DNA of 64,000 nucleotides from positions 62,001-126,000 of the forward strand of contig JAUIHS010000009.1 in NCBI GenBank assembly GCA_030432255.1, read 5' to 3'. The first letter of the stretch is position 1; every line of letters starts with the position of its first letter. The notes beneath the pieces are model-generated. The model was not told the DNA's origin. It saw nothing but the letters and a program-made list of their open reading frames with translations, and searched no databases. A program made the translations under genes and the position numbers. Shown here in pieces: positions 17,066 through 25,342 of this stretch. The stretch is from Phycisphaerae bacterium. GTDB lineage: Bacteria > Planctomycetota > Phycisphaerae > Phycisphaerales > UBA1924.

Positions 17066-19258
17066 TCAGCCCGATGTCCCGGCCCGCACCGGATCCAGCG
17101 AATCCATGCGCCAGCGCAGACGGAGGCTGTTCATCACCACCGTGATGCTGCTGAGCGACATGGCCGCCGCCGCCAGCGCCGGGTGCAACACCCCCACCGC
17201 CGCCAGGGGCACCAGCACCATGTTGTAGATCAGGGCGAAGAAGAGGTTCTGGTGGATCACGCGGCGCGTCTCGCGGCTGATCCTGATGAGCCGTCCCAGC
17301 GGCGCGACGCCGTCAGCCAGCATGATCACGTCCGCCGCATCGATCGCGATGTCCGTCCCGGCCCCCACGGCAACCCCGACGTCTGCCGTCGCAAGCCCCG
17401 GCGCGTCGTTGACCCCATCTCCGACCATCGCCACCCGCTCGCCGCGAGATCTGAGCGCCCCAACCTGCGCGACCTTGCCGTCGGGAAGCACTTCCGCGAT
17501 CACCTCGTCGATGCCCAGTTCGGTTGCGACGCGATCGGCGGCGGCCCGGTGATCACCGGTCAGCATCACCACCCGGGCACCGTCGCCGCGCAGTCCGCGG
17601 ATGACCGGAAGCGCATCGGTGCGCACCTCGTCAGCCAGTCCGATCACCGCGACCAGGCGGCCGTCCATGCCGAGGCCCACGGCCGTCAGGCCTTCGTCTG
17701 CGGCTCCGTCAAGCGCCGCACGGAGCGTATCGGAGACGGCCATTCCGCGATCCGCGAAGACTCCGGGCCGCCCGATGACCAGGCGGCAACCTTCGACGGT
17801 GCCCTCCACACACATTCCGTGAGTCGTGCGAAAGTGCTCCACCTCGCTGAGCGTCAGACCTCGGGCCCGCGCTTCGTTGACGATGCCGATGCCGATCGGA
17901 TGGGCGCTCGCGGCCTCCAGTGACGCCGCGAGACGAAGTGCCTCGCGTTCCGACATGCCAGCGTCCACGGCGATGCCGACCACATGAAACGTGCCGGTGG
18001 TCAGTGTGCCCGTCTTGTCGAGGACCCATGTATCGATGCGGCTGACGTCTTCCAGTGATCGCGCATCTCGCACGAGGATGCCCCGGCGTGCGGCCAGTCC
18101 CGCACCGACCGTCACTGCGGTCGGCGTCGCGAGACCGAGCGCGCATGGGCAAGCGACCACAAGCACGGCAACCGCGGCGCGGACGGCATCCTCCACGCCG
18201 TGACCCAGGAGCAGCCAAGCGCCGCCGGTCAGCGCGGCGATCGTCATGATGGCTGGCACAAAGACGGCTGCCACGGCGTCCGCGATGCGCTGGAGACGGG
18301 CGGGCGTTGATCGCGCGGTTTCCACCAGTTCAACGATGCCGGCCAGTACCGTGTCACCGCCGACTCGCTCGGCGCGGTAGCGGATACGTCCGTCGAGACT
18401 CAGCGTCCCTGCGATCACCGGTTCGCCTGCCGATCGCGCGACGGGCGCGGACTCTCCGGTGAGCATGGACTCATCCACGCTTCCTGCACCGGACTCCACC
18501 GATCCATCGACCGCGAAGCGCTCGCCGGGCCGAGCCTCCAGCAGCCATCCGGGTTCGACGTCCCGCGCTTCGACTTCGACCAGTTCGCCATCATCCAACA
18601 GGCGCCGTGCGCGTTCCGGTGTGAGGTCGAGGAGTCCCCGGACGGCATCCCCCGCCCGACGTCGGCTTCGCGCTTCCAGCCACTTGCCGATGGAGATGAA
18701 CGCGATGATGAACGCCGCTGTTTCGAAGAAGCCGTGGCCGTGGCCGCTGATGAGTTGGTAGAGGCTGTAGCCGAAGGCCACCAGCGAACCGCCCGCGACC
18801 AGCGTGTCCATGTTGGCACGACCGCCGCGCGCAGCGCGCCAGCCTCCAACCAGGAAAGGCCAGCCCACCAAGAACTGCACCGGCGCTGCCAGCGCCAGTT
18901 CGATCCAGCCCCGCCCCGGAATCTCGATGAACATGATCACCATGAGCGGCGTTGCAAGCAGCAGGCCGGCGGCCGCGCGGCGACCCCATGCGACACCCTG
19001 CGCAGCCTCGTCTCCCCCACCGGTGTCGGGGGCTTCGTCACGGAATCCGGCCGACCGGATCGCCTCGCCGATGTGGCGTCGCAATTCCCCATGATCGACT
19101 GCTGGTTCGGGAACCACGGATGCCGTACCCGCATCGAAATTGACGGAGACCGCCTCGACCCCCGTCACACCTTCGATCGCCCGCCGAACCGCGGCCGCGC
19201 AGCCGCCGCAGTTCATGCCGGATACCGGTATTCGGATGGGTGAGGTCGCTTTCTGCAC
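17066..19258 (-). CDS. Heavy-metal P-type ATPase, copper-exporter type
   Basis: A 730-residue P1B-type ATPase that pumps monovalent copper (or silver) out of the cytoplasm. It has one N-terminal metal-binding domain with CGGC (Cys17 and Cys20), the SMLTGES phosphatase loop (264-270), the intramembrane CPC motif (370-372), the phosphorylation site DKTGTLT (414-420), the HP pair (453-454) and a GDGVNDAP hinge near residue 625. The CPC motif together with the CxxC domain points to CopA-like copper specificity. The GTG start has no Shine-Dalgarno but has TAGGAT 6 bases upstream. It diverges from the GspL-like operon. Confidence 0.93.
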   Translation of the reverse strand: MQKATSPIRIPVSGMNCGGCAAAVRRAIEGVTGVEAVSVNFDAGTASVVPEPAVDHGELRRHIGEAIRSAGFRDEAPDTGGGDEAAQGVAWGRRAAAGLLLATPLMVIMFIEIPGRGWIELALAAPVQFLVGWPFLVGGWRAARGGRANMDTLVAGGSLVAFGYSLYQLISGHGHGFFETAAFIIAFISIGKWLEARSRRRAGDAVRGLLDLTPERARRLLDDGELVEVEARDVEPGWLLEARPGERFAVDGSVESGAGSVDESMLTGESAPVARSAGEPVIAGTLSLDGRIRYRAERVGGDTVLAGIVELVETARSTPARLQRIADAVAAVFVPAIMTIAALTGGAWLLLGHGVEDAVRAAVAVLVVACPCALGLATPTAVTVGAGLAARRGILVRDARSLEDVSRIDTWVLDKTGTLTTGTFHVVGIAVDAGMSEREALRLAASLEAASAHPIGIGIVNEARARGLTLSEVEHFRTTHGMCVEGTVEGCRLVIGRPGVFADRGMAVSDTLRAALDGAADEGLTAVGLGMDGRLVAVIGLADEVRTDALPVIRGLRGDGARVVMLTGDHRAAADRVATELGIDEVIAEVLPDGKVAQVGALRSRGERVAMVGDGVNDAPGLATADVGVAVGAGTDIAIDAADVIMLADGVAPLGRLIRISRETRRVIHQNLFFALIYNMVLVPLAAVGVLHPALAAAAMSLSSITVVMNSLRLRWRMDSLDPVRAGTSG

Positions 19259-19270
19259 AGATGCATCCTA
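19259..19270 (-). promoter_or_regulatory. -10 hexamer of a putative leaderless promoter (copper ATPase)
   Basis: On the minus strand TAGGAT (19270-19265) is followed by six bases and the GTG at 19258. No Shine-Dalgarno sequence is present, which supports this GTG as the true start. Confidence 0.5.
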
Positions 19271-19374
19271 GCTGCCAAATGGCCGGCCTTGCTCTTCGCC
19301 CGCTCACCTCTCCAAGGGGCGGATGCGAGCCGCGGCCTCGGGAAGCACGTCCGCAAATGAAGAGAGGGACCCAT

Positions 19375-21081
19375 ATGGCCGATGTCCGAGGTGGCGAACC
19401 CCCGGAGCAGCAGACACGGCCAACGATGAGACGTCCGCATATCGAGATCCTGTTGACGCCTTCCCGCCTGGAAGTGGCCTCCCGCCGCGCCGGTGTCGCC
19501 ATGCACCTCGATCCTGCTCTCTGGCAGGCCAGTTGGCGAGAGGGACTCGCGCCGATCGCCCAACCGCTGCGCGATGCGCTGAACCAACTCGGCATGGATC
19601 GTGGCGAGGCCCGGGTGCATTACGTCAGCCCGACGCTCGCCGCGCACACCTCGACGATCCGGGGCGCTGGTCCTGCTGCGTGTCGGGCCGCGACGCGTGC
19701 GCTGCGCGACGCCACATCGCTCGATGTGAAAGTCAATCCGAGCGGACTGCACGAGATGCACGCATGGACTGGAAAGCGGTCGCGATCGCTGTGGGGCATG
19801 GCGGCGGAGTGTGACAGCAGCGCTCGCACGATCGTGCAATGGTTGTCGGAGCAAGGCGTCTCGACGCTGTCGCTCTGTCCGCTGGATCTGGCCCTGGATC
19901 GCGCCGTTGTGCACTCGCTGACCGCACATCATCGGTCAGGCCCGGTCGTCGTGCTCCATCTCGGCGAGCATGTTTCGCGGCTGGCGTGCGGTATGGGTCG
20001 TCAGGTGCACTTCGTGCAGCCGGTCTCGCTGACACTCGAATGCCTCACCGAGGCACTGACCCAGCCACTCAGGACCAGCGGCGGTGATGAACCGTCGACC
20101 ACGCTCGATGCACTCGCGGCCCGCATGCTGCTCTTCCGAACCGGAGTGCCTCTACCGACCGAGATGGTGGACGAACAGCAGTTCCTTCGCGGGGATGCCG
20201 TCATCCATGCGCTGCGCGGGCCGGTGCAGCAGTTCCTGATCGAAGGCAAGCATGCGATCAGCGATGCACTGTCAGAGAAGAGACGGGGTGAGGGCCACCT
20301 TCTCGTGACAGGGCCGGGGGCTGACATCCCGCGGCTCCAGGAGACGCTGGCCGGGCAACTGGGACTCGAAGAACTGCTGCTGCTTGAGGATCCCGAAGAT
20401 CGCTACGACCCGTTTGTCGACGTGTCTCCGGTCGGTGACCTTGATATCGCGCGTCGCTTTGCGCCGCCGGGGGTCAACCTGCTCCCGGTCTCGACGCGGG
20501 TCGAGCGAAGACGTCGGCACTCACGGAATCTGGTCGCTGTCGGTGCGGCGCTCGCGTTGCTGGCGGGTGGCGCACAGTTCATTTCCACATGGATGTCCAG
20601 CGCATCATTGCGCACCCAACTTGACGCTCTGAACATGCGGGCGGCTGCGTTGGAAGCCATCCGTGTCGAGCACAACACGACCAACGAGCGCGCCAATGCA
20701 GTGCGATCGGTGCAGCGCGACATCCGGGAACTCACGAGCGGTCAGCCTGCATGGGATGCACTCCTCACTGAAGTCATGCTGCGGACACCAGCCAATGTCC
20801 GGCTGTCCTCGCTTGACGGCACAGCACCCTCGGGTACCGACGTCGCCGAACTTCATATCTCAGGCCTCCTCTTCGACCAGACCCCCGGTACGCGGCAGGA
20901 GGCCACAACCCTGGCCAGTTGGATGAGTGACCTCGAGAGTTCGCCACTCATTGATCACGTGTCACTGCGCGCGACCCATCGGACAACCGTCGAGGGGCGA
21001 GCCGCTCGACACATCGAACTGCGCCTCCGCGCGGCATCTCATCGGCCCGCCGTCGCCCGCACCGAGGGGCCCCCGGCATGA
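19375..21081 (+). CDS. GspL-like protein: actin-like PilM domain fused to PilN-like domain
   Basis: About 568 residues. The first 360 form a soluble domain with the weak strand/helix pattern of the actin-like PilM/GspL cytoplasmic domain (for example VVVLHLGEHVSRLACG and LLVTGPGADIPRLQETL, like the phosphate and adenosine loops). Residues 368-371 are NLLP, the conserved cytoplasmic motif of PilN, followed by a basic patch and one membrane helix at 385-405. A coiled coil and a small extracytoplasmic domain end the protein. This order equals PilM+PilN, that is, GspL. The ATG at 19375 has GAGAGGG upstream; ATG codons further 5' are possible. It overlaps the next gene by 4 bases. Sequence similarity is faint, so the assignment rests mainly on architecture. 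Confidence 0.65.
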   Translation: MADVRGGEPPEQQTRPTMRRPHIEILLTPSRLEVASRRAGVAMHLDPALWQASWREGLAPIAQPLRDALNQLGMDRGEARVHYVSPTLAAHTSTIRGAGPAACRAATRALRDATSLDVKVNPSGLHEMHAWTGKRSRSLWGMAAECDSSARTIVQWLSEQGVSTLSLCPLDLALDRAVVHSLTAHHRSGPVVVLHLGEHVSRLACGMGRQVHFVQPVSLTLECLTEALTQPLRTSGGDEPSTTLDALAARMLLFRTGVPLPTEMVDEQQFLRGDAVIHALRGPVQQFLIEGKHAISDALSEKRRGEGHLLVTGPGADIPRLQETLAGQLGLEELLLLEDPEDRYDPFVDVSPVGDLDIARRFAPPGVNLLPVSTRVERRRRHSRNLVAVGAALALLAGGAQFISTWMSSASLRTQLDALNMRAAALEAIRVEHNTTNERANAVRSVQRDIRELTSGQPAWDALLTEVMLRTPANVRLSSLDGTAPSGTDVAELHISGLLFDQTPGTRQEATTLASWMSDLESSPLIDHVSLRATHRTTVEGRAARHIELRLRAASHRPAVARTEGPPA

Positions 21082-21677
21082 GCAGACCCCTGACTCATCG
21101 ACGCTTCGTCATGCAACTCGTCCCGCTCCTCGGGTTGCCCGCCACTCTCGGCCTGCTTCTGCTGGCGCCGATGCACAAGGAACACCGCGCCGTTCGTGGG
21201 CAGGTTGATCGTGCGGTGGAAACGGTGCGCATCGGCACAGCGGTCGCGCGGATGCCGCGTGTCGACCCGGAGGTTGAACCCGCTCGGCAGGCGGAGGCCA
21301 TCATGCTCGGGAGCGACCTTGCGCGCGAGGTTGATGTCCTGGTGGGAACCATCCAGTCGCTCGCGGATGAAGCCGGCATCGACATCGTGGAGCTGGATGC
21401 TTCAGGTGCGCCGGCGGTTGATGCGACCGATGACGTCGGCAACCTCTCGCGTGCCATCGAGTGCACTATCGAACTGATGGGTGACCAACCCAATCTGATC
21501 GAGTTCATCTCCGCACTTCACCAGAGAGGTGGCATCCTGGCCATTCGACGCTGCACACTCGAACCGACTCTCGATGACGACCAGAACCGCACGCGTCTGC
21601 TGCTGCGAACGGAGCACTTCCACTTCCACCACTGCGGCCTGACTCAGGTGGCAGAGTACGACGAGGGAGCGGACTGA
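21078..21677 (+). CDS. GspM/PilO-like bitopic membrane protein
   Basis: A 199-residue protein: short cytoplasmic tail, one membrane helix (about 12-30), a helical segment (about 33-100) and a C-terminal alpha/beta domain. This is the shape of PilO and GspM, which pair with PilN/GspL in the inner-membrane platform of type IV pili and type II secretion. It overlaps the GspL-like gene (ATGA) and the following small gene (TGATG), so all three are coupled. There is no strong residue signature; the call depends on topology and neighbours. Confidence 0.6.
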   Translation: MSRPLTHRRFVMQLVPLLGLPATLGLLLLAPMHKEHRAVRGQVDRAVETVRIGTAVARMPRVDPEVEPARQAEAIMLGSDLAREVDVLVGTIQSLADEAGIDIVELDASGAPAVDATDDVGNLSRAIECTIELMGDQPNLIEFISALHQRGGILAIRRCTLEPTLDDDQNRTRLLLRTEHFHFHHCGLTQVAEYDEGAD

Positions 21678-21961
21678 TGGGACGTCGCCAGCGCCGGTTC
21701 GTCGACACCACACTCACGCTGCTGCTTCCACTGCTGGTGATGCTGCTGGCCATGCAGGTGCGCTTCATCGGAGAGCCTGCCGCGGCTTCCGCCACCGTGC
21801 CGCCGGAGCCGGGGCGTGTGGTTCACCTGGTGCCGATGCCCGACCCAGATCCGGGGAGCGGTGCTGTGGATCAGCGAGTTCGAGAACTTCGTCGAACGGT
21901 CCCGCCGCAGGATCACTGGCTCAGTCGGTCGACTTCTTCGGCTTCGCCGACACACCCTTGA
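21677..21961 (+). CDS. Small single-span membrane protein, third gene of the GspL/M-like operon
   Basis: 94 residues: basic N-terminus, one membrane helix at about 11-30, then a proline-rich extracytoplasmic tail. The start codon overlaps the stop of the PilO-like gene (TGATG), which argues that it is real. It occupies the position that PilP or GspC/GspN would have in pilus or secretion operons, but it is too short to be called either. Its 3' end overlaps the convergent HslV-like gene by 41 bases. Confidence 0.6.
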   Translation: MGRRQRRFVDTTLTLLLPLLVMLLAMQVRFIGEPAAASATVPPEPGRVVHLVPMPDPDPGSGAVDQRVRELRRTVPPQDHWLSRSTSSASPTHP

Positions 21962-22523
21962 CTCGCACGGTCTTGACGGTGGCCGGGAGCGCGCTGGCAT
22001 CGTCGAAGTCGCACGCCGCCGCGAGCGCCGCCATAGCGATCTGCTTTGGCGAGCGTAAGCGTTCGTAAATGGCATGGAGCGCCCCGAGGGCATACTCGCT
22101 GCCGCTTCCGAAAGCGAAATAGCGGCTGTACTCGTGGACGGTGCGAAGCGCGTACACCCCGAAGATCCCCGAGGGGTTCACCACGAGGCAGTGGAACCGG
22201 GAGGACTCAAAGGGGTCGTCCGATTCCTCCGAGGGATTGAGGAAGTAGTCGTCTTTGAGCTGGCGGTGGAGTTTGCCAAAGGCGGTGAAGACGGCATCCA
22301 CGCTGTCGAGCACTGGCGGTTTGTCGAGGGATCCGAAGTGGTTGCGGAGCAGCGTCTGCATGACCGCGGGCCCCACGGTGGCGATGTAGTTGGATCCGAA
22401 CTTCCCGAGTTTCTCGTGGTTCCTCACGATCTCGGACGACAGGCGGGTGGATCCCCACATCGTCAACGTGTCCGCTGCGACGCAGATCTGATCACCCTTG
22501 CGTACGGCGACGATGGTTGACAT
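21921..22523 (-). CDS. HslV-like proteasome-family (Ntn-hydrolase) peptidase
   Basis: A 200-residue protein starting MSTIVAVRKG. This aligns with the start of HslV (MTTIVSVR...), where removal of Met exposes the catalytic Thr1. Here the exposed residue would be Ser1, and the conserved Asp17 is present (VAADTLT). A Lys at about position 37 could be the catalytic Lys if a short insertion is allowed. No HslU ATPase gene is nearby, so the partner is elsewhere or the enzyme works without one. I chose the ATG at 22523 because the nucleophile must follow Met directly and TAGAAT lies 7 bases upstream; the ATG at 22532 would fall inside that hexamer. Confidence 0.72.
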   Translation of the reverse strand: MSTIVAVRKGDQICVAADTLTMWGSTRLSSEIVRNHEKLGKFGSNYIATVGPAVMQTLLRNHFGSLDKPPVLDSVDAVFTAFGKLHRQLKDDYFLNPSEESDDPFESSRFHCLVVNPSGIFGVYALRTVHEYSRYFAFGSGSEYALGALHAIYERLRSPKQIAMAALAAACDFDDASALPATVKTVRVKGVSAKPKKSTD

Positions 22524-22536
22524 GCGCGGCATTCTA
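22524..22536 (-). promoter_or_regulatory. -10 hexamer of a putative leaderless promoter (HslV-like gene)
   Basis: On the minus strand TAGAAT (22536-22531) is followed by seven bases and the ATG at 22523. No Shine-Dalgarno sequence is present. Confidence 0.5.
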
Positions 22537-22550
22537 CATCCGCGGGGCGT

Positions 22551-23225
22551 TCAGGAAGCGTTGTACAGGCCGCTCTCATCGATGATGTCGCGCACGGACG
22601 CCGAAAGGGCCTCCACCACCACCGGCTCATCGGTGCCTCCCCTGCGCAGGGCGTCACGCACCGCGGTGGCGCTCACATCCACGAGGGGCGCATCGACCAC
22701 CCGGCCGAGCCACGCGGCGACCTCCCGTTCATTCCAGTTCTGCTTCAGCGCGTCGGCAAGCTCTTCGCGAGTGGACCAGGGCGCCCGAAGCAGGACCACA
22801 GGCTCCGCCAACTCGATGACCTGCGGCGCTTCGGCCCAGCGATGAAAGGCCACCGCCTGATCGGAGCCGATGAGCAGCCGCATCTCGACGGGTGCCGCGA
22901 GATCATCGCGCAGTCGCCTCAGCGTATCGACCGTCCGCACCGCCGCGCCGGCGCCGGAAGCGAGGTCTTCCTCGATCGTGGTGACGGAGCAATGTGCGCT
23001 GGGAAGCGCGGAGGCGAGCATCCTGGCGCGGTCCGCCATTGGGGCCTCAGGCCCGACGTCCCGATGCGGCGACCGGGCCGCCGGGATAAAGAGCAGCCAG
23101 TCGGCTTCAGTCGCACAGCGCGCCGTCTCCGCAAGTTCCATGTGCGCCCGATGAGGCGGATCGAATGTTCCGCCGTACACCAGCAGCCTCCGGACGCTCT
23201 CGGGCACCCCATGCCGGTCAGTCAC
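22551..23225 (-). CDS. nadD: Nicotinate-nucleotide adenylyltransferase
   Basis: A 224-residue enzyme of NAD synthesis that joins nicotinate mononucleotide and ATP to form deamido-NAD. It shows the nucleotidyltransferase motif GGTFDPPHRAH near residue 19, an RSPHRD segment (substrate site) near residue 55, and the C-terminal SxTxxR motif in SATAVRDALR. The GTG at 23225 is preferred: GGAG lies 8 bases upstream, and extending further would run into tRNA-Phe. It lies 57 bases downstream of tRNA-Phe on the same strand, so it may share that promoter. Confidence 0.92.
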   Translation of the reverse strand: MTDRHGVPESVRRLLVYGGTFDPPHRAHMELAETARCATEADWLLFIPAARSPHRDVGPEAPMADRARMLASALPSAHCSVTTIEEDLASGAGAAVRTVDTLRRLRDDLAAPVEMRLLIGSDQAVAFHRWAEAPQVIELAEPVVLLRAPWSTREELADALKQNWNEREVAAWLGRVVDAPLVDVSATAVRDALRRGGTDEPVVVEALSASVRDIIDESGLYNAS

Positions 23226-23282
23226 AAGCCGTACTCCAAAAACGAACAGGATCAGCCACCAAGCGGCTGATCCCTGATCGAA

Positions 23283-23355
23283 TGGGCAGACCCGGACTTG
23301 AACCGGGGACACCGGCATTTTCAGTGCCGTGCTCTACCAACTGAGCTACCTGCCC
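23283..23355 (-). tRNA. tRNA-Phe(GAA)
   Basis: A 73-base cloverleaf reading on the minus strand from GGGCAGG to the discriminator A. The acceptor stem closes with one G-T pair, the T arm is CCCGG-TTCAAGT-CCGGG, and the anticodon loop CTGAAAA gives anticodon GAA. CCA is not encoded. Confidence 0.97.
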
Positions 23356-23466
23356 GACTACCACGCCCGAAGGCGAGAGGGGAACGATACCAGAGTCTGC
23401 CAAAGGGGGTCAAGCACACTCTTCCCGACATTCCAGCCTCCGACGCAACGGTCCGGAGGGCCTACC

Positions 23467-23481
23467 ATGGCAATCCCATGA
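23467..23481 (+). CDS. Possible four-codon leader ORF ahead of the ketoacyl synthase
   Basis: ATG GCA ATC CCA TGA (peptide MAIP) has an excellent Shine-Dalgarno, GGAGGG, 6 bases upstream. Its stop overlaps the start codon of the ketoacyl synthase (ATGA). The main gene itself has no Shine-Dalgarno at proper distance. This could be a coupling mini-cistron, or the arrangement could be chance. Confidence 0.35.
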   Translation: MAIP

Positions 23482-24620
23482 AAGGCGCCGTTGCCATCAC
23501 CGGACTCGGACTCGTGACCCCGCTCGGGGTGACGCCCTGGTCCACGTTCGCCGCGCTCCTTGACGGGCGGACCACCGCGGATCGCCTCGACGAGATTGAC
23601 GAGACGATCGATGCCACGACCCTCGCACAGGCCACCGGGGGCTGCGGCCGGGCCCGCTTCTCTCCGGTCGATCCGGCGATCGAGATCGCGGAGCGGGCGG
23701 CGCGTGATGCCCTGTTCGAGGCGTTTCCAGAGGGAGCGCCCGAGCCCGTCCGGACCATCGTCGCCTCCAGCAAAGGGGCGGTTGTCGCGCTCATCAATGC
23801 TCTCAGCCGGGCGCCGCATGAGCATCACGAACCGGCGGCGCTGGGTCCGCATGGCTGGCTCTGCGACCAGTTGCGCCGACGTCTGAACCTGGGTGCGACG
23901 ACAAGTGTCGTTGCCGCCTGCGCGACAGCCGCGGCGGCCCTGCACCAGGCCAGGATGGAGATCGTGTCGGGCGAGCATGAGACGGTTCTGGTCGTTGCGG
24001 TGGAAGCGGCTCTGCATCCCATTTTCGTGGAGAGCTACCGGCGGCTTGGCGTGCTGGCGCCGATCGATCCGCCGGCATTGCATCGTGCGAGGCCGCTGGA
24101 CGCGGAGCGGTGCGGCTTCACGCTCAACGAGACGGGAGCGGCGGTTGTCCTGCAACGCGAGGGCGTCCACCCCCGGCCACAGGCGGCTCTGACGGGCTCG
24201 GCGCTGGCCGCTCAGGCGGAGGACATCGTGCGCCCGACGGGCGGTTTCCGGGTACTCCAGCGCCTGATTCGCGAAGTGGCTGCAGGCCCGATCGCGGCCG
24301 TGCACCCGCATGCACCGGGCACGGACGCGAACGACGCGGCGGAGTTGGCGGCGATCGGTGAAGTGCTCGATGCCGGAGCGCCGGCGTACGCCCTGAAGGG
24401 TGCGATCGGGCACAGTCTCGGTGCCTCGGCGTTGGTGAGTTCGGTGATCGCCGTCATCGCCGGGCGGGCCGGCCGACTGCCGCCAATGCCGTGGATCCGG
24501 AAGCCGGTTGACGGCCTGCCGGTCTCTCCGGGCGGGACCGCGATCGAAGGTGGGGAACACCTGGTCCTCGCGGCGGGCTTCGGTGGCCACGTCGGGGCAC
24601 TGACGATCAGCGTCCGATAA
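23478..24620 (+). CDS. Beta-ketoacyl-ACP synthase family protein
   Basis: A 380-residue condensing enzyme of the FabF/KAS-II type, forming carbon-carbon bonds between an acyl chain and malonyl-ACP. All catalytic residues are visible: Cys149 in VVAACATAA, His278 in HAPGTDAND, Lys307 and His312 in LKGAIGHSLGA. It stands alone, without acyl carrier protein or other fatty-acid genes nearby, so it may be a specialised synthase rather than the housekeeping FabF. The frame is open back to 23298, but that part overlaps tRNA-Phe on the other strand and does not look coding. Confidence 0.85.
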   Translation: MKGAVAITGLGLVTPLGVTPWSTFAALLDGRTTADRLDEIDETIDATTLAQATGGCGRARFSPVDPAIEIAERAARDALFEAFPEGAPEPVRTIVASSKGAVVALINALSRAPHEHHEPAALGPHGWLCDQLRRRLNLGATTSVVAACATAAAALHQARMEIVSGEHETVLVVAVEAALHPIFVESYRRLGVLAPIDPPALHRARPLDAERCGFTLNETGAAVVLQREGVHPRPQAALTGSALAAQAEDIVRPTGGFRVLQRLIREVAAGPIAAVHPHAPGTDANDAAELAAIGEVLDAGAPAYALKGAIGHSLGASALVSSVIAVIAGRAGRLPPMPWIRKPVDGLPVSPGGTAIEGGEHLVLAAGFGGHVGALTISVR

Positions 24621-24739
24621 GATCATGTTTTCTGAGAATGAAACGCCGTTTTGCCGCCCTCTCGGTTGATTTCGGGGTCATTCGGGCTGGTTACCCGATG
24701 AAGCCGCAATCAGAGGCTTGAACAGGCGTTGTACTGGAG

Positions 24740-25342
24740 ATGACGGCGATGACGGCGGACATCCCGTTTGAATCCGAGGCTGGCGGTGACCTTGCCGCGT
24801 TGCTGCGGCTGGCCTCCACGGGGTGCGACGACGCCTGGCGGCGTGTGATCGGGCTGTACGCTCGTCGGGTGCATGCGATGGCCCGCTCGCGTTGTCGCGA
24901 CGATGACCTGGCCGAGGAAATCACGCAGTCCGTATTCGTCACGGTTTCCGCCAAACTGACTGGGGCGGGACAGGGGGCATACGAGGAGCAGGGACGCTTC
25001 GAATCCTGGCTCTTTCGCATCACGATGAACCGGATCCGGGACGAGATGCGTCGGCGGAAGCGACAGGCCAGTACGGCGGACCCGTCGACTTTCGGGCACA
25101 TCGCCGCGGGAAGCGAACCGGATCGGGCGGCTCCCGAAGACCTCCAGGCGCTGCGGAACGCCCTGAACGAACTGACCGAGTCCGAGAGAGAGGTGGTGGA
25201 GATGCGGCACCACGGCCAGATGAGTTTCAAGTTGATCGCCGAGACGCTGAAGCAGCCGATCGGCACCGTCCTCGCCCGTCACCATCGGGCGCTGAAGCGA
25301 ATGAAAGAGACCCTCGAATCCAGGAGGGGAGTGACGTCATGA
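24740..25342 (+). CDS. RNA polymerase sigma factor, ECF-type (sigma-70 family)
   Basis: A 200-residue sigma factor with only regions 2 and 4. Region 2 includes RDDDLAEEITQSVFVTV (core binding and -10 recognition) and FESWLFRITMNRIRDEMRR; region 4 is the helix-turn-helix at about 143-190, with LTESEREVVEMRH and IGTVLARHHRALKRMK. It redirects RNA polymerase to a specific promoter set. It overlaps the next gene (a membrane protein, probably its anti-sigma factor) by 4 bases. ATG 24749 is an alternative start with GGAG 8 bases upstream. Confidence 0.9.
   Translation: MTAMTADIPFESEAGGDLAALLRLASTGCDDAWRRVIGLYARRVHAMARSRCRDDDLAEEITQSVFVTVSAKLTGAGQGAYEEQGRFESWLFRITMNRIRDEMRRRKRQASTADPSTFGHIAAGSEPDRAAPEDLQALRNALNELTESEREVVEMRHHGQMSFKLIAETLKQPIGTVLARHHRALKRMKETLESRRGVTS

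Noticed and set aside
23298-23477. Extension of the ketoacyl synthase upstream
   Set aside because: It overlaps tRNA-Phe on the other strand and lacks coding character; the family N-terminus (MKGAVAITGLG) starts at 23478.
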